Shown one piece after another: positions 29,208 through 38,013 of a stretch of 64,000 nucleotides of DNA (positions are counted from its first letter, which is position 1; every line of letters starts with the position of its first letter). The notes beneath the pieces are model-generated. The model was not told the DNA's origin and made no database searches. It was given only the letters and a program-made list of their open reading frames with translations. The translations under genes and the position numbers were made by a program. This DNA is from a virus, in IMG/VR virus record IMGVR_UViG_3300020188_000808, positions 124,001 to 188,000 of that record. One strand, written 5' to 3'.

Positions 29208-30471
29208 CTTTTTTCTCTTTCATGTATTTAATCAAATTTGTCATAACACTTTTAGTATGTTCTTCTTCAATCATAGTTTTAAGATTATGTGCCGAAATAT
29301 CTGCAACTCTCCATTTCCAATGGAGTTGTTTCTTTATTGGTAGTGCTGATAATACGTTTACCTGTCTAGATAATTCTTTTTTAAGTTTAGTCCAGCGTTT
29401 ATATGTATCACGTTCGTTATCAAAACTATAATCAAATACACCGTCATATAGTTTATAGCCATAGTCTTGTAATTTCTGATTAGCTTGGTGTTGTCCAAAT
29501 ATAATAAATGGTTGTAAGTGATATATACTTCTAAATGTTTTTTCACTCCAAAATAAACTAGTGCCATTCCAATTTTCAGCAAACGTTTCATTTACTACTT
29601 GAAACAAAGTTTGTTGATGCAAGTAACTACTCAGACTCATAGCATGATTAGTTACAAAATCAGGAGTGTCTACAACTAAAGGAAGTGCATGTTTATTCCA
29701 TGCTTTGATTTCAGTTTTAGATATGTTACATCCAACGGGCATTTGATAGCTTTGCCAATGTTTTAATGTTTGTTTTTCAAATTTATTATGACTTACCATA
29801 CCATGATAAATTAAATCACTATTAAAAATTTCAAATGCACTCACAGTACGATGAGGTCTATTAACACGACTTAGACTTAAAAATATTTTTCCTTTGTATC
29901 GTTGTTCAGCTTCATATTTTTCTTCTTTTAGACGAGTTGCTACAAAGTCGTCAACATTTCTATTTTCAATATGTTGAGTTACATTATTGCCAATTCCCTG
30001 AGCTCCTGCAATACCAAATATCATACTTTCAAAATTATTAAACGTAACAACTTTAATTGAATTTGTAATATTATTTTCCATGTTATAACGAATAATATTA
30101 TCTTGGTCGTACATGTTTGAACTAAAGAAAATAATCTTTTCAGGATCAATCCTTGCTTGATTACAACTATAGTATAAAACATCAAAAAACGGTACATCAT
30201 GTATGGTACTAAATCCTTCAGTACTAGCATCAAAGAAAAAGAAACATTTTGGATCTTTACGTAACTGTTTTTGCCAAGTGTGTTTGATAAATTGAAATAT
30301 ATTAGTTTCTTTGTGCCACTTAGGATACTTAATTAACGAGTGTACAATAGACACGTCACTAAAGTCTGTCTCGCTTCGTCCTAGTTGTTCGATTAATTTT
30401 TGAATAGATAGCGTAGTTCTTGGTTGCTGAATAAATTCATTACGAATGATCGAGTCTTTAATTAACTTCAT
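29188..30471 (-). CDS. Possible glycosyltransferase, SEKTFR-type (427 residues)
   Basis: No classical DxD site was found. The C-terminal third holds LFWSEKTFRSIYHLQPFIIFG followed by LQDYGYKLYDGVFDYSFD. This E-K-T-x-R-x-I...QPFI-FG pattern recurs in phage and bacterial proteins resembling fucosyltransferase/exostosin-type enzymes, from memory. The N-terminal half is unassigned (FFFFDASTEGFSTIHDVPFFDVLYYSCN). It is the first gene of a two-gene minus operon whose perfect late box lies 28 bases upstream. A glycan role fits the neighbours; the enzymatic call is tentative. Confidence 0.45.
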   Translation of the reverse strand: MKLIKDSIIRNEFIQQPRTTLSIQKLIEQLGRSETDFSDVSIVHSLIKYPKWHKETNIFQFIKHTWQKQLRKDPKCFFFFDASTEGFSTIHDVPFFDVLYYSCNQARIDPEKIIFFSSNMYDQDNIIRYNMENNITNSIKVVTFNNFESMIFGIAGAQGIGNNVTQHIENRNVDDFVATRLKEEKYEAEQRYKGKIFLSLSRVNRPHRTVSAFEIFNSDLIYHGMVSHNKFEKQTLKHWQSYQMPVGCNISKTEIKAWNKHALPLVVDTPDFVTNHAMSLSSYLHQQTLFQVVNETFAENWNGTSLFWSEKTFRSIYHLQPFIIFGQHQANQKLQDYGYKLYDGVFDYSFDNERDTYKRWTKLKKELSRQVNVLSALPIKKQLHWKWRVADISAHNLKTMIEEEHTKSVMTNLIKYMKEKKDEKTNS

Positions 30472-30484
30472 AAGGGTAACTTTC

Positions 30485-30492
30485 CATAAATA
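30485..30492 (+). promoter_or_regulatory. Late promoter-like box CATAAATA (rightward)
   Basis: One mismatch to TATAAATA, followed by C, upstream of the dehydrogenase gene. It forms the left arm of an 8-base inverted repeat (ATAAATAC, four bases, GTATTTAT) whose right arm is a late box on the other strand. Confidence 0.55.
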
Positions 30493-30498
30493 CTACTG

Positions 30499-30506
30499 TA
30501 TTTATA
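30499..30506 (-). promoter_or_regulatory. Perfect late promoter box TATAAATA (leftward)
   Basis: The minus strand reads TATAAATAC, an exact match to the T4 late consensus, 28 bases before the ATG of the leftward gene at 30471. It interlocks with the rightward box at 30485, so the two start regions cross. Confidence 0.65.
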
Positions 30507-30532
30507 TGCGTATATAATGATTGGAGAACATA

Positions 30533-31705
30533 GTGAAGATTGGATTTATTGGGTTAGGAAAATTAGGATTACCTTGTGCAGAAGTCATTTCAACCAAAGG
30601 GCATGATGTAACAGGTTATGATGTTACTACTGTTAAAAGTGATAGCGTAACTGTTTGTCCTACAATTAAAGATACTGTTCAAAATAGAGACATTGTATTT
30701 GTTGCAGTACCTACTCCCCATCATCCAGACTATGACGGCAAAAAACCCACAGCTCACTTAGAACCCAAAGACTTTGGTTATGATATTGTACTTGATGTAT
30801 TGCGTGAAGCAAATGCACATATGAACAACAATCAATTGCTTGTGTTAATTAGTACAGTATTACCAGGCACAGTACGCCGAGAATTTTATCCGTTAGTAAC
30901 TAATACTAGATTTGTTTATAACCCGTATCTTATTGCAATGGGAACAGTAGCATGGGATATGGTAAATCCTGAAATGGTTATGATTGGTACAGATGACGGA
31001 AGTGAAACTGGAGATGCAAAACAACTTGTAGATTTTTATAAAACTATAATGGAAAATGATCCACGCTATGAAATTGGCACTTGGGACGAATGTGAATGTA
31101 TCAAAGTATTTTATAATACATTTATCAGTGCAAAAATTGGATTGGTTAATATGATACAAGATGTTGCAGAGAAACAAGGACATATTAATGTTGATGTAGT
31201 AACTAATGCACTTGCCAAAAGCGATCAGCGTATAATGGGTCCAAGTTATATGAAAGCAGGAATGGGCGACGGAGGAGCGTGTCATCCAAGAGATAATATA
31301 GCTCTACGCTACATGGCTCAAAACTTGGGGTTGCAATATGACATATTCGATGCTATAATGAATGCAAGAGAAGTGCAGGCTAAAAATATGGCAAACTATT
31401 TGGTAAAAATTGCACAAGAGCGTAATCTACCAATTTTGCTAAATGGCATTGCATATAAACCAGGAGTACCATATACTGATGGCAGTTATTCGTTACTAGT
31501 TGGACACTACTGTAAAGAGTTAGGATATCATTGCATAGAAGTTGATCCGTTAGCAAGTCCGCAACGTGGTCCTTTTAGTGCAGTAGTACTATTAGCACAT
31601 CCTGAACTTTATTGCTTTTTAAATAAAGAAAGTGTTGTAGTTGATCCGTGGAGAGAATATAAGTCAGAAGAGGTAGAAGTATTCCATTATGGAAACACAC
31701 GATGA
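30533..31705 (+). CDS. UDP-glucose/GDP-mannose dehydrogenase family protein
   Basis: 391 residues from the GTG at 30533, chosen because GGAG (30523-30526) sits 6 bases before it and the product then begins MKIGFIGLGKLG, the NAD-binding Rossmann loop; an upstream TTG lacks a ribosome site. The catalytic Cys is C250 in GDGGACHPRDN, equivalent to GGSCFPKD of UDP-glucose dehydrogenase. NGIAYKPGVPYTDGS matches the third, UDP-binding domain. It oxidises the C6 hydroxyl of a nucleotide sugar to a uronate, giving an activated acid sugar for the glycosyltransferases nearby. About 390 residues is typical of the short members. Confidence 0.85.
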   Translation: MKIGFIGLGKLGLPCAEVISTKGHDVTGYDVTTVKSDSVTVCPTIKDTVQNRDIVFVAVPTPHHPDYDGKKPTAHLEPKDFGYDIVLDVLREANAHMNNNQLLVLISTVLPGTVRREFYPLVTNTRFVYNPYLIAMGTVAWDMVNPEMVMIGTDDGSETGDAKQLVDFYKTIMENDPRYEIGTWDECECIKVFYNTFISAKIGLVNMIQDVAEKQGHINVDVVTNALAKSDQRIMGPSYMKAGMGDGGACHPRDNIALRYMAQNLGLQYDIFDAIMNAREVQAKNMANYLVKIAQERNLPILLNGIAYKPGVPYTDGSYSLLVGHYCKELGYHCIEVDPLASPQRGPFSAVVLLAHPELYCFLNKESVVVDPWREYKSEEVEVFHYGNTR

Positions 31706-32619
31706 AAAAAATATTAATTGTAGGGGATAGTAATGCACTAGGCGAGTGGGGTACAATTATTCCAGGACCTGCTTGTGCAAACAACGATCATCCAGAATTA
31801 TTTAGACCCTACAATAAAGAACAATATCTTCACGGAGCTCATCCTAAAGGATTTCAAGTTGTATGGCCAGGCTTTGGTTATAACTTAGGTCAAAAAGGTC
31901 ATGCTTGTGCTGATTATGGAGTCGGCGGTGGTTCTAATTTTGAATCATTGTTTAAAGTTGAAGAAGCACTTGGACTTGCACCTTGTTTTACTAGTCCAGC
32001 ATTTTACAATCCAGATGTTATTGTATGGGTAGTAACAGAACCATGTAGAGATCTTGGAGATTCTAAATGGCCTCCAGAAGCAGGATTGTACGACCTTGAA
32101 AAATATTACAAGCAACGTGATAGTGCAATTAAAGATGCAAAAAGTATTAAAGAATTAAACGACATCTTGCTAAAACTTGCAATGGATGGCGCTCAACGTA
32201 TATATGATGAAACTAATATCCCGTGGATAATAATTGAAGGTTGGAGTAAAGTAGATACTACAAACTATACCTTCGCAAAACATGTAGTAAAAGATTGGAT
32301 GTCAACACTACTAGGACATGATATACCTTTGTTAAGTAGTTGGCCAACTGTAAATCATTTACGCCGACGTCGACCAGATTTAACAGAAGATGCAGGCGAC
32401 AGTCTACGGTTGTTTGCTAGAGAAAAACCAGAATTAGGTATTCCTAAAATACCCGAGGGAGAAAAAACAGAATTTACATCTATTGTAGATGACTACGAAA
32501 AAACAATTAAGACTATGCAACAGCATGATAAGTTTCCTGATAATTGCCATCCGGACAGAACTGTACATGCAGAATTAGCTGAGTACCTTGAACCAATAAT
32601 TAACGGATTACAAAAATAA
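31702..32619 (+). CDS. SGNH/GDSL-type hydrolase-like protein
   Basis: 305 residues. ILIVGDSNALG contains block I with Ser10, GVGGGSN supplies the block II/III Gly and Asn, and DNCHPDR near the end (D280, H283) supplies the Asp-His pair. It begins inside the stop of the dehydrogenase gene (4-base overlap) and abuts a glycosyltransferase, so it is part of the sugar operon and may add or remove acyl groups on the product. No signal peptide. It is not closely similar to the SGNH protein at 28341. Confidence 0.7.
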   Translation: MKKILIVGDSNALGEWGTIIPGPACANNDHPELFRPYNKEQYLHGAHPKGFQVVWPGFGYNLGQKGHACADYGVGGGSNFESLFKVEEALGLAPCFTSPAFYNPDVIVWVVTEPCRDLGDSKWPPEAGLYDLEKYYKQRDSAIKDAKSIKELNDILLKLAMDGAQRIYDETNIPWIIIEGWSKVDTTNYTFAKHVVKDWMSTLLGHDIPLLSSWPTVNHLRRRRPDLTEDAGDSLRLFAREKPELGIPKIPEGEKTEFTSIVDDYEKTIKTMQQHDKFPDNCHPDRTVHAELAEYLEPIINGLQK

Positions 32620-33294
32620 ATGTATGATATTGTTTTTATAAGTTATGGTGAAGCAAACGCTGATAGTAATTGGGATAAACTTAAACAACAATACCCAATG
32701 GCAAAGCGTGTTAAAGATGTTAAAGGAATTCACCAAGCACACGTAGCAGGTGCTAAAAAATGTTTTACAAAAATGTTTTGGGTTGTAGATGGTGATGCTC
32801 AGATAGTAGACGATTTTAAATTTGATCACGAAGTTAGTAGTTACGATTTAGATTGTGTTCATGTGTGGAGAGCAAGAAATCCTGTTAACGGATTAGAGTA
32901 TGGATACGGTGGGGTTAAGTTATTACCACGTATGCTTACACTAAAGATGGATACTACAACAAATGATATGACTACTAGTATTAGTAATAAATTTAAAGCA
33001 ATGCCAACTGTAAGTAATATTACAGCATTTAACACAGATCCATTGAGTACATGGCGCGGCGCATTTAGAGAATGTGCAAAGTTGGCAAGTAAAACAATAC
33101 AAGGACAACTAGAGGAAGAAACAAATGATAGACTTAAAACTTGGACTACTCATGCTGATGGAATACATAGTGGATATGCGTTACGAGGTGCTAATGCTGG
33201 TATGCAGTTTGGCCTTCGTGTCGGCGCTGATTTGGGGTTAATAAATAATTTTGAATGGTTAGGAGAGCAGTTTGCAAAAGATTCCGTTTACTAA
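32620..33294 (+). CDS. GT-A-like glycosyltransferase (DGD motif), paralogue B
   Basis: 224 residues, related to the protein at 24932: DIVFISYGEANADSNW at the start, VVDGDA with DGD at 57-59, and a conserved WRGAFREC element. It is 70 residues shorter, missing much of the C-terminal region, so its acceptor site may be simpler. The gene starts one base after the SGNH stop and overlaps the next radical SAM gene by 23 bases. Sugar donor and acceptor are unknown. Confidence 0.6.
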   Translation: MYDIVFISYGEANADSNWDKLKQQYPMAKRVKDVKGIHQAHVAGAKKCFTKMFWVVDGDAQIVDDFKFDHEVSSYDLDCVHVWRARNPVNGLEYGYGGVKLLPRMLTLKMDTTTNDMTTSISNKFKAMPTVSNITAFNTDPLSTWRGAFRECAKLASKTIQGQLEEETNDRLKTWTTHADGIHSGYALRGANAGMQFGLRVGADLGLINNFEWLGEQFAKDSVY

Positions 33295-34231
33295 AATCGT
33301 ATCTTTAGGACAAAAAACAATGTTAAACAATCCGTTGTTTAATGTTAGCTGGATCCTTGGAAGGTTTTGTAATTATAAATGTAGTTACTGTTGGCCTTAT
33401 GCAAACACAGATAAGCCAGATCATCAAGACTTTGAAGTATACACAAACGCAATTGATGAAATTAAACGTCAAGCAAGAGACAATGGCTTTACACAATTTC
33501 ATTTTAGTTTTAGCGGTGGCGAACCAACAGCATATAAAAAGTTCGGGGAACTTATAGAGTATTATTGCAGTGATGCAACACCCGAATACCAAAGTTTGCA
33601 TATGACTACAAACCTAAGCCCAGGAAGCAAGTGGTGGAACAATTGGTTAGAAGCAACTAATAATTTGCAACGTAGAAGTATTACAGCAAGTTTTCATGCA
33701 GAGTTTGCTAACGAACAAGAGTTTGGAGACAAGTGTCTTCAACTTATGAAAGCAGGAGTACTTGTAACTATTAATCAAGTTATGGTACCAGAACTATGGG
33801 ATGAATATTATGAAAGAAGTTTACGATTTATTAAAAGAGGAATACACGTTACTCTTAAGCCGCAATCAGATCCTACTGCGTCATTTGTGGTCAGTGGTTA
33901 CACGGAAGAACAAACAAAAATCCTCCAAACAGATTCAGAACAAACAATCCCGCAAGTACTCCTCAAAGACTATCAAGGAATAGCTTACGAACTTGATCAA
34001 GCAGAACGATTAAATGCTTTTGGGTTTAACAAATTTAAAGGATGGAGTTGTAACGCAGGATATCAAAGTTGTATTATCCGCGGCGATGAAGTTAAAAGAG
34101 CTTATAGTTGTAGCGATGAACCTCTAGGTACGCTACAGGACGGGTTTACGCTGTTTAAGACACCAACTAGTTGCATAACTGATACATGTGTTAGTAGTGC
34201 TGACAACAAGATACCCAAGGAAAACAAATGA
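33272..34231 (+). CDS. Radical SAM protein, compact type (3)
   Basis: 319 residues using TTG at 33272, supported by AGGAG (33261-33265) 6 bases upstream; the ATG at 33320 is an alternative that still keeps all motifs. The cluster site is CNYKCSYC (C33, C37, C40), then SGGEP. Cysteines in the last 60 residues (GWSCNAGYQSC, CSDEPLG, CITDTC) look like a C-terminal SPASM/twitch cluster. It resembles the protein at 39974 (SWxLxxxCNYKCSYC). It overlaps the preceding glycosyltransferase by 23 bases, suggesting work on the same substrate. Confidence 0.82.
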   Translation: MQKIPFTKIVSLGQKTMLNNPLFNVSWILGRFCNYKCSYCWPYANTDKPDHQDFEVYTNAIDEIKRQARDNGFTQFHFSFSGGEPTAYKKFGELIEYYCSDATPEYQSLHMTTNLSPGSKWWNNWLEATNNLQRRSITASFHAEFANEQEFGDKCLQLMKAGVLVTINQVMVPELWDEYYERSLRFIKRGIHVTLKPQSDPTASFVVSGYTEEQTKILQTDSEQTIPQVLLKDYQGIAYELDQAERLNAFGFNKFKGWSCNAGYQSCIIRGDEVKRAYSCSDEPLGTLQDGFTLFKTPTSCITDTCVSSADNKIPKENK

Positions 34232-34542
34232 AGAAGTTATGGGAACGCTATAAGGCGCATGATAAAAAAGTAACAGAAGCACAAAAAAATTTTAAAGTGT
34301 CTGACATAGAGAACAAATACGTGAGAGCATTCATGTGGATCTTTATGTTAAAATTTGTATGGGACATTACTACAGTATTTGAAAAGTATTTGCCTATGCC
34401 AACAGTATATAAAATACTAGGATTGGGATGGACAAAGTTAGGTTATTATGTGTTTTGGGTATTATGGTTTATATTCATAGTTGTGTTATTATATAACATA
34501 CTAGGCGAAGAAGCGTTTGATCAATTGGTAAATGAATTATGA
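34228..34542 (+). CDS. Small membrane protein, two predicted TM segments
   Basis: 104 residues. A charged N-terminus of about 30 residues (KKLWERYKAHDKKVTEAQ) precedes two hydrophobic segments near 35-53 (AFMWIFMLKFVWDI) and 73-93 (YYVFWVLWFIFIVVLLYNIL). No family recognised. It overlaps the genes on both sides by 4 bases, so it is made with a radical SAM protein and a methyltransferase-like protein. It could anchor island enzymes at the inner membrane, which would point to an envelope substrate; this is inference. Confidence 0.6.
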   Translation: MKKLWERYKAHDKKVTEAQKNFKVSDIENKYVRAFMWIFMLKFVWDITTVFEKYLPMPTVYKILGLGWTKLGYYVFWVLWFIFIVVLLYNILGEEAFDQLVNEL

Positions 34543-35150
34543 AAATAGATATTAAAGATATTAAGTTTTGGATGGATGCAATTCGCAACAGCGATGACCG
34601 TGACCGTACGCTTGAAAGTTTCTGGGGAGGACAGTTAGAATCTAAAACTTGGTTAATAGAATGTTTAAGTAAAAAATCTAAAGCAATTAGTAATGCTAAT
34701 GCTGTAATACATGGCGGCTGGAACGGTGTACTAGCAAATATGTTGTTTAATAGTGACATTGGTATTAAACATATTATAAGTATTGATATTGATCCAGCTT
34801 GTAAACAAATTGCAAGTACAATAAACAAACGTCAAGAGATGGAAGGTATGTTTGAAGCAGTTACAGGAGACATGTGTAGTTATGAATATACAACTAATCC
34901 TTATTTTGTTATCAATACCAGTTGTGAACATATTACACAAGAGCAGTATATGCAATGGTTAGATAATGTTCCATCATCGGCAAAAATAATTTTACAATCT
35001 AACAATTACTTTGAATTAGATGAACATATTAATTGTAGTGAAACATTAGATGAATTTGTAAAGAAATCAAAGTTAAATGTTGAAACAGCAAACGAATTAC
35101 AATTAGCAAAATATAAAAGATTTATGATTATAGGAACACAGCATGTATAA
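34539..35150 (+). CDS. Class I SAM-dependent methyltransferase-like protein
   Basis: 203 residues. The segment AVIHGGWNGVLANMLF (55-70) fits motif I with Gly-rich loop, IISIDIDPACKQIA (79-92) fits motif II with acidic ribose-binding residues, and VTGDMCSY then FVINTSCEHI fit motifs III-IV. It overlaps both neighbours by 4-8 bases. Related sequences occur in marine T4-like phages, from memory. It likely adds a methyl group to an island product; target unknown. Confidence 0.6.
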   Translation: MKIDIKDIKFWMDAIRNSDDRDRTLESFWGGQLESKTWLIECLSKKSKAISNANAVIHGGWNGVLANMLFNSDIGIKHIISIDIDPACKQIASTINKRQEMEGMFEAVTGDMCSYEYTTNPYFVINTSCEHITQEQYMQWLDNVPSSAKIILQSNNYFELDEHINCSETLDEFVKKSKLNVETANELQLAKYKRFMIIGTQHV

Positions 35151-36141
35151 TTACACAGACATAACAGCAATACATTTAGAAGTAACTTCCAAATGTCAAG
35201 CAAGATGCCCTATGTGTCCAAGACGTTTACATGGCGGACCATTACTTGAAGGATTAGATTTAGATGAAATAGATCTAGGAACATTTGTTAATTGGTTTCC
35301 AAGAGACTTTGTGCGTCAATTAAAGTTTCTTAGTATGTGTGGTAATTTGGGTGATCCTATTGTCGCTAAAGATACATTAGAAATTTTTCAATACCTGCGT
35401 GATACAAACTCTGAAATGACACTACAGATGCACACTAACGGAAGTGGAAGAAATATTACATGGTGGAAACAACTTGCACAACTAAAAGTTAAAGTTGTTT
35501 TTGGAATTGACGGTTTAGAAGACACTCATAAGTTATACAGGATCAATACAGACTTTAATAAGATTATGCAAAATGCATCACATTTTATTGACGAAGGCGG
35601 CGATGCACGTTGGGATATGTTAGTATTCAAACACAATGAACATCAAGTAGATACTTGTGAACAATTAAGTAAAGACATGGGATTTAAAGGCTTTAGTATT
35701 AAGCATACAACAAGATTTAAAGATGGTAAGTTTGATGTAATAGATGACAACTACAATGTTACACATACACTATTACCGTCGCAAAAAAGTTTAGAAATGA
35801 TTGCACCAGCAGAAAAAGCTAGGAACGAAACATTACCAACTATTAATTGTAAAGCAGTTCAAGACAAGCAACTGTATATTAGTGCTAATGGAAACGTTAG
35901 TCCGTGCTGTTGGTTAGATTTAGAATGGTTACCACAACACGCCCATTCAAAAATAGATTATATGATAAAAATTAAAGAATTCCCTAATTTGCATAGGAAT
36001 ACTATGCAAGAAGTGTTTTCTTCAAACTTCTTTAACAAGATAGAAAAGACATGGAGCACTTGCGGACTAAAAGAATGTTCAAAACAATGTGGAAGTTTTG
36101 ACAAAATGAATGCACAATTTGAAAGGCATGAACATGCGTAA
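35143..36141 (+). CDS. Radical SAM protein with C-terminal SPASM (4)
   Basis: 332 residues. The cluster site CQARCPMC (C18, C22, C25) is near the N-terminus, the classical layout. The C-terminus has a SPASM-like set: SANGNVSPCC, then CGLKECSKQCG. It is paralogous to the minus-strand protein at 46366 (shared FGIDGLEDTHKLYR/WSIDGLEDTNHLYR and CEQLSKDMGF). SPASM enzymes commonly modify peptides or proteins, but sugar and alcohol substrates also occur. It overlaps the next radical SAM gene by 8 bases. Confidence 0.85.
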   Translation: MYNYTDITAIHLEVTSKCQARCPMCPRRLHGGPLLEGLDLDEIDLGTFVNWFPRDFVRQLKFLSMCGNLGDPIVAKDTLEIFQYLRDTNSEMTLQMHTNGSGRNITWWKQLAQLKVKVVFGIDGLEDTHKLYRINTDFNKIMQNASHFIDEGGDARWDMLVFKHNEHQVDTCEQLSKDMGFKGFSIKHTTRFKDGKFDVIDDNYNVTHTLLPSQKSLEMIAPAEKARNETLPTINCKAVQDKQLYISANGNVSPCCWLDLEWLPQHAHSKIDYMIKIKEFPNLHRNTMQEVFSSNFFNKIEKTWSTCGLKECSKQCGSFDKMNAQFERHEHA

Positions 36142-37435
36142 GACATTTTGTCCGTTACCATGGATACACTTAGCAACACGACCTAATGGTGATGTTAGAG
36201 TTTGCTGTACTGCTAATGCATCAGGTGCTGGACTTGAAGATGACAAAACAGCAGGCCTTGTTAAAAAGGACGGCATTGCTATGAACATGCGTGACCATAC
36301 TATTGAAGAAGTGTGGAATAGTGAGCATATGCGTAACACAAGATTGCAAATGCTAAATGACCAAATACCTGCAAGTTGTCGTAAATGTTTTGCAGAAGAA
36401 GAAAAAGGCATCGTAAGTAAGCGTCAATGGGAAACTAAAGTGTGGGAAAAGCGTTTAGACCTTGATAGTATTGTAGATAAAACAGATGCAGAAGGTAATT
36501 TGCCTGTTAATATTCCTTACTTTGACTTACGACTTGGCAACTTGTGTCAATTAAAGTGTGTAATGTGTAGTCCACATGATTCAAGCAGTTGGATTAAAGA
36601 ATGGAAACTACAAAAACCTAAATATACAAACAAAGATTTAATTGCAGAACAAAGTTGGGATGAAGACTTTGATTATACTTGGTATAAAAAAGGAAGTTTC
36701 TTAGATTCAATGAAAGATCAATCACAGCATATTAAAGAATTGTATTTTGCTGGTGGAGAACCTTTACTAATACCAGAGCATTATGCTATACTAGAGTTTA
36801 TGGTTGACAACGGCTTTAGTAAAAATATTTGTATACGTTATAACAGTAATGGATTAGAACTACCTGATAAACTATTTGCATTGTGGAAACACTTTCAAGA
36901 AGTAACATTTAACTTTAGTGTTGATGCATACGGAGATAAGAATGATTATATACGCTATCCTAGTAAATGGCAAGACGTAAGTGCAAACCTACATAAATTA
37001 GATAACGCAGGACCTAATATTAGAGTTAATATGGCTTGTGCAGTACAGTTATTAAATGTAGCATACATACATGAACTTGCTGAATGGAAAATAGAGCAAA
37101 AGTTTAATAACATTAATGTATTACCGTTCGGCGGCGGCCTTATTGGAACACACCTTGTATATTTTCCAAGTTATTTGAATGTACGAGTGTTACCACAAGA
37201 GTATAAAGAATTTGCTAAAAACAATATTGAAAAATTTATTGACAGTCAAAAATTTAATACTGAGTGGAATCAACACGCAATGGGTAAACAGAGATTCAAA
37301 GGTATAGTAGACTATATGATGAGTGAAGACTGGTCTAACAAATTGCCCCAGTTACAAGATTATTTAAAAGTATTAGACCAACGTCGTGGAACAGACTTTA
37401 GAACAACATTTATAGAATTAGGAAAACATATATAA
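36134..37435 (+). CDS. Radical SAM protein with N-terminal SPASM-like cysteines (5)
   Basis: 433 residues from the ATG at 36134, preferred because AAAGG (36122-36126) sits 7 bases upstream and the product starts MRKTFCPLPWIHL like its paralogues; ATG 36110 and 36128 are less well placed. N-terminal cysteines: FCPLPW, GDVRVCC, CRKCFAEEEKG. Radical SAM site CQLKCVMC (C138, C142, C145) and AGGEP. Closest in layout to the protein at 27170. Its stop overlaps the following ATG (TAATG). Confidence 0.87.
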   Translation: MRKTFCPLPWIHLATRPNGDVRVCCTANASGAGLEDDKTAGLVKKDGIAMNMRDHTIEEVWNSEHMRNTRLQMLNDQIPASCRKCFAEEEKGIVSKRQWETKVWEKRLDLDSIVDKTDAEGNLPVNIPYFDLRLGNLCQLKCVMCSPHDSSSWIKEWKLQKPKYTNKDLIAEQSWDEDFDYTWYKKGSFLDSMKDQSQHIKELYFAGGEPLLIPEHYAILEFMVDNGFSKNICIRYNSNGLELPDKLFALWKHFQEVTFNFSVDAYGDKNDYIRYPSKWQDVSANLHKLDNAGPNIRVNMACAVQLLNVAYIHELAEWKIEQKFNNINVLPFGGGLIGTHLVYFPSYLNVRVLPQEYKEFAKNNIEKFIDSQKFNTEWNQHAMGKQRFKGIVDYMMSEDWSNKLPQLQDYLKVLDQRRGTDFRTTFIELGKHI

Positions 37436-38013
37436 TGGACGTAGGATATAAAATTGTTTGTCATGATGTAGATCCTATAGAACTACACGAACAAACTGTT
37501 ATTGGTACAGAAGAAACAAATGCAAATCTTATTGTGCGTTCTACTGCTAACGAACAGTTGTTATATATTGACGGAGCCACAGGCGGCAATGAACCTATTT
37601 TTCTTGGAATAACTAAATCAAGAGGAACACAGCAGAATAAGTTACCAGTTGAACCTGGAGATAACTTAGGTGGCGTTCAAATTTATGGAAGAACTAAGCC
37701 AGGCAGTAGTTTAGGATATTGTCATGATGAAACACCGTTGAATGGTGCTATACAATTTTTTGTATCTAAAGATTATAATAAACAAGGTCCGGTTGCTAAT
37801 GAAATGGTTATAGCATTGTCTAATAATACAGACACGTCTATTAAATTAAAACTTGATAGTGATGGTAACTTAATTACACAAGGTAATATAACTAGTGGCA
37901 ATTTAAAAATAACAGACACAGTAGTTAACGAAGTAGGACCAATAGAGAAATATGTTCAAATTGAATTAGACGGCAACAAATATGCTATGCCATTGTACAG
38001 GATATCAACATGA
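37435..38013 (+). CDS. Small fibre-like protein inside the enzyme island
   Basis: 192 residues, beta-rich, with no enzyme motif. The segments LLYIDGATGGNEPIFLG, LGGVQIYGRTKPG and SIKLKLDSDGNLITQGNI look like the shaft or head of a phage fibre, and the VQIELDGNKYAMPLYR ending resembles fibre caps. It shares the general style of the virion fibres at 16023-21384 and 56495. It is wedged with overlapping junctions between a radical SAM gene and a methyltransferase-like gene, so it could be a virion protein modified by this island. That idea is inference. Confidence 0.5.
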   Translation: MDVGYKIVCHDVDPIELHEQTVIGTEETNANLIVRSTANEQLLYIDGATGGNEPIFLGITKSRGTQQNKLPVEPGDNLGGVQIYGRTKPGSSLGYCHDETPLNGAIQFFVSKDYNKQGPVANEMVIALSNNTDTSIKLKLDSDGNLITQGNITSGNLKITDTVVNEVGPIEKYVQIELDGNKYAMPLYRIST

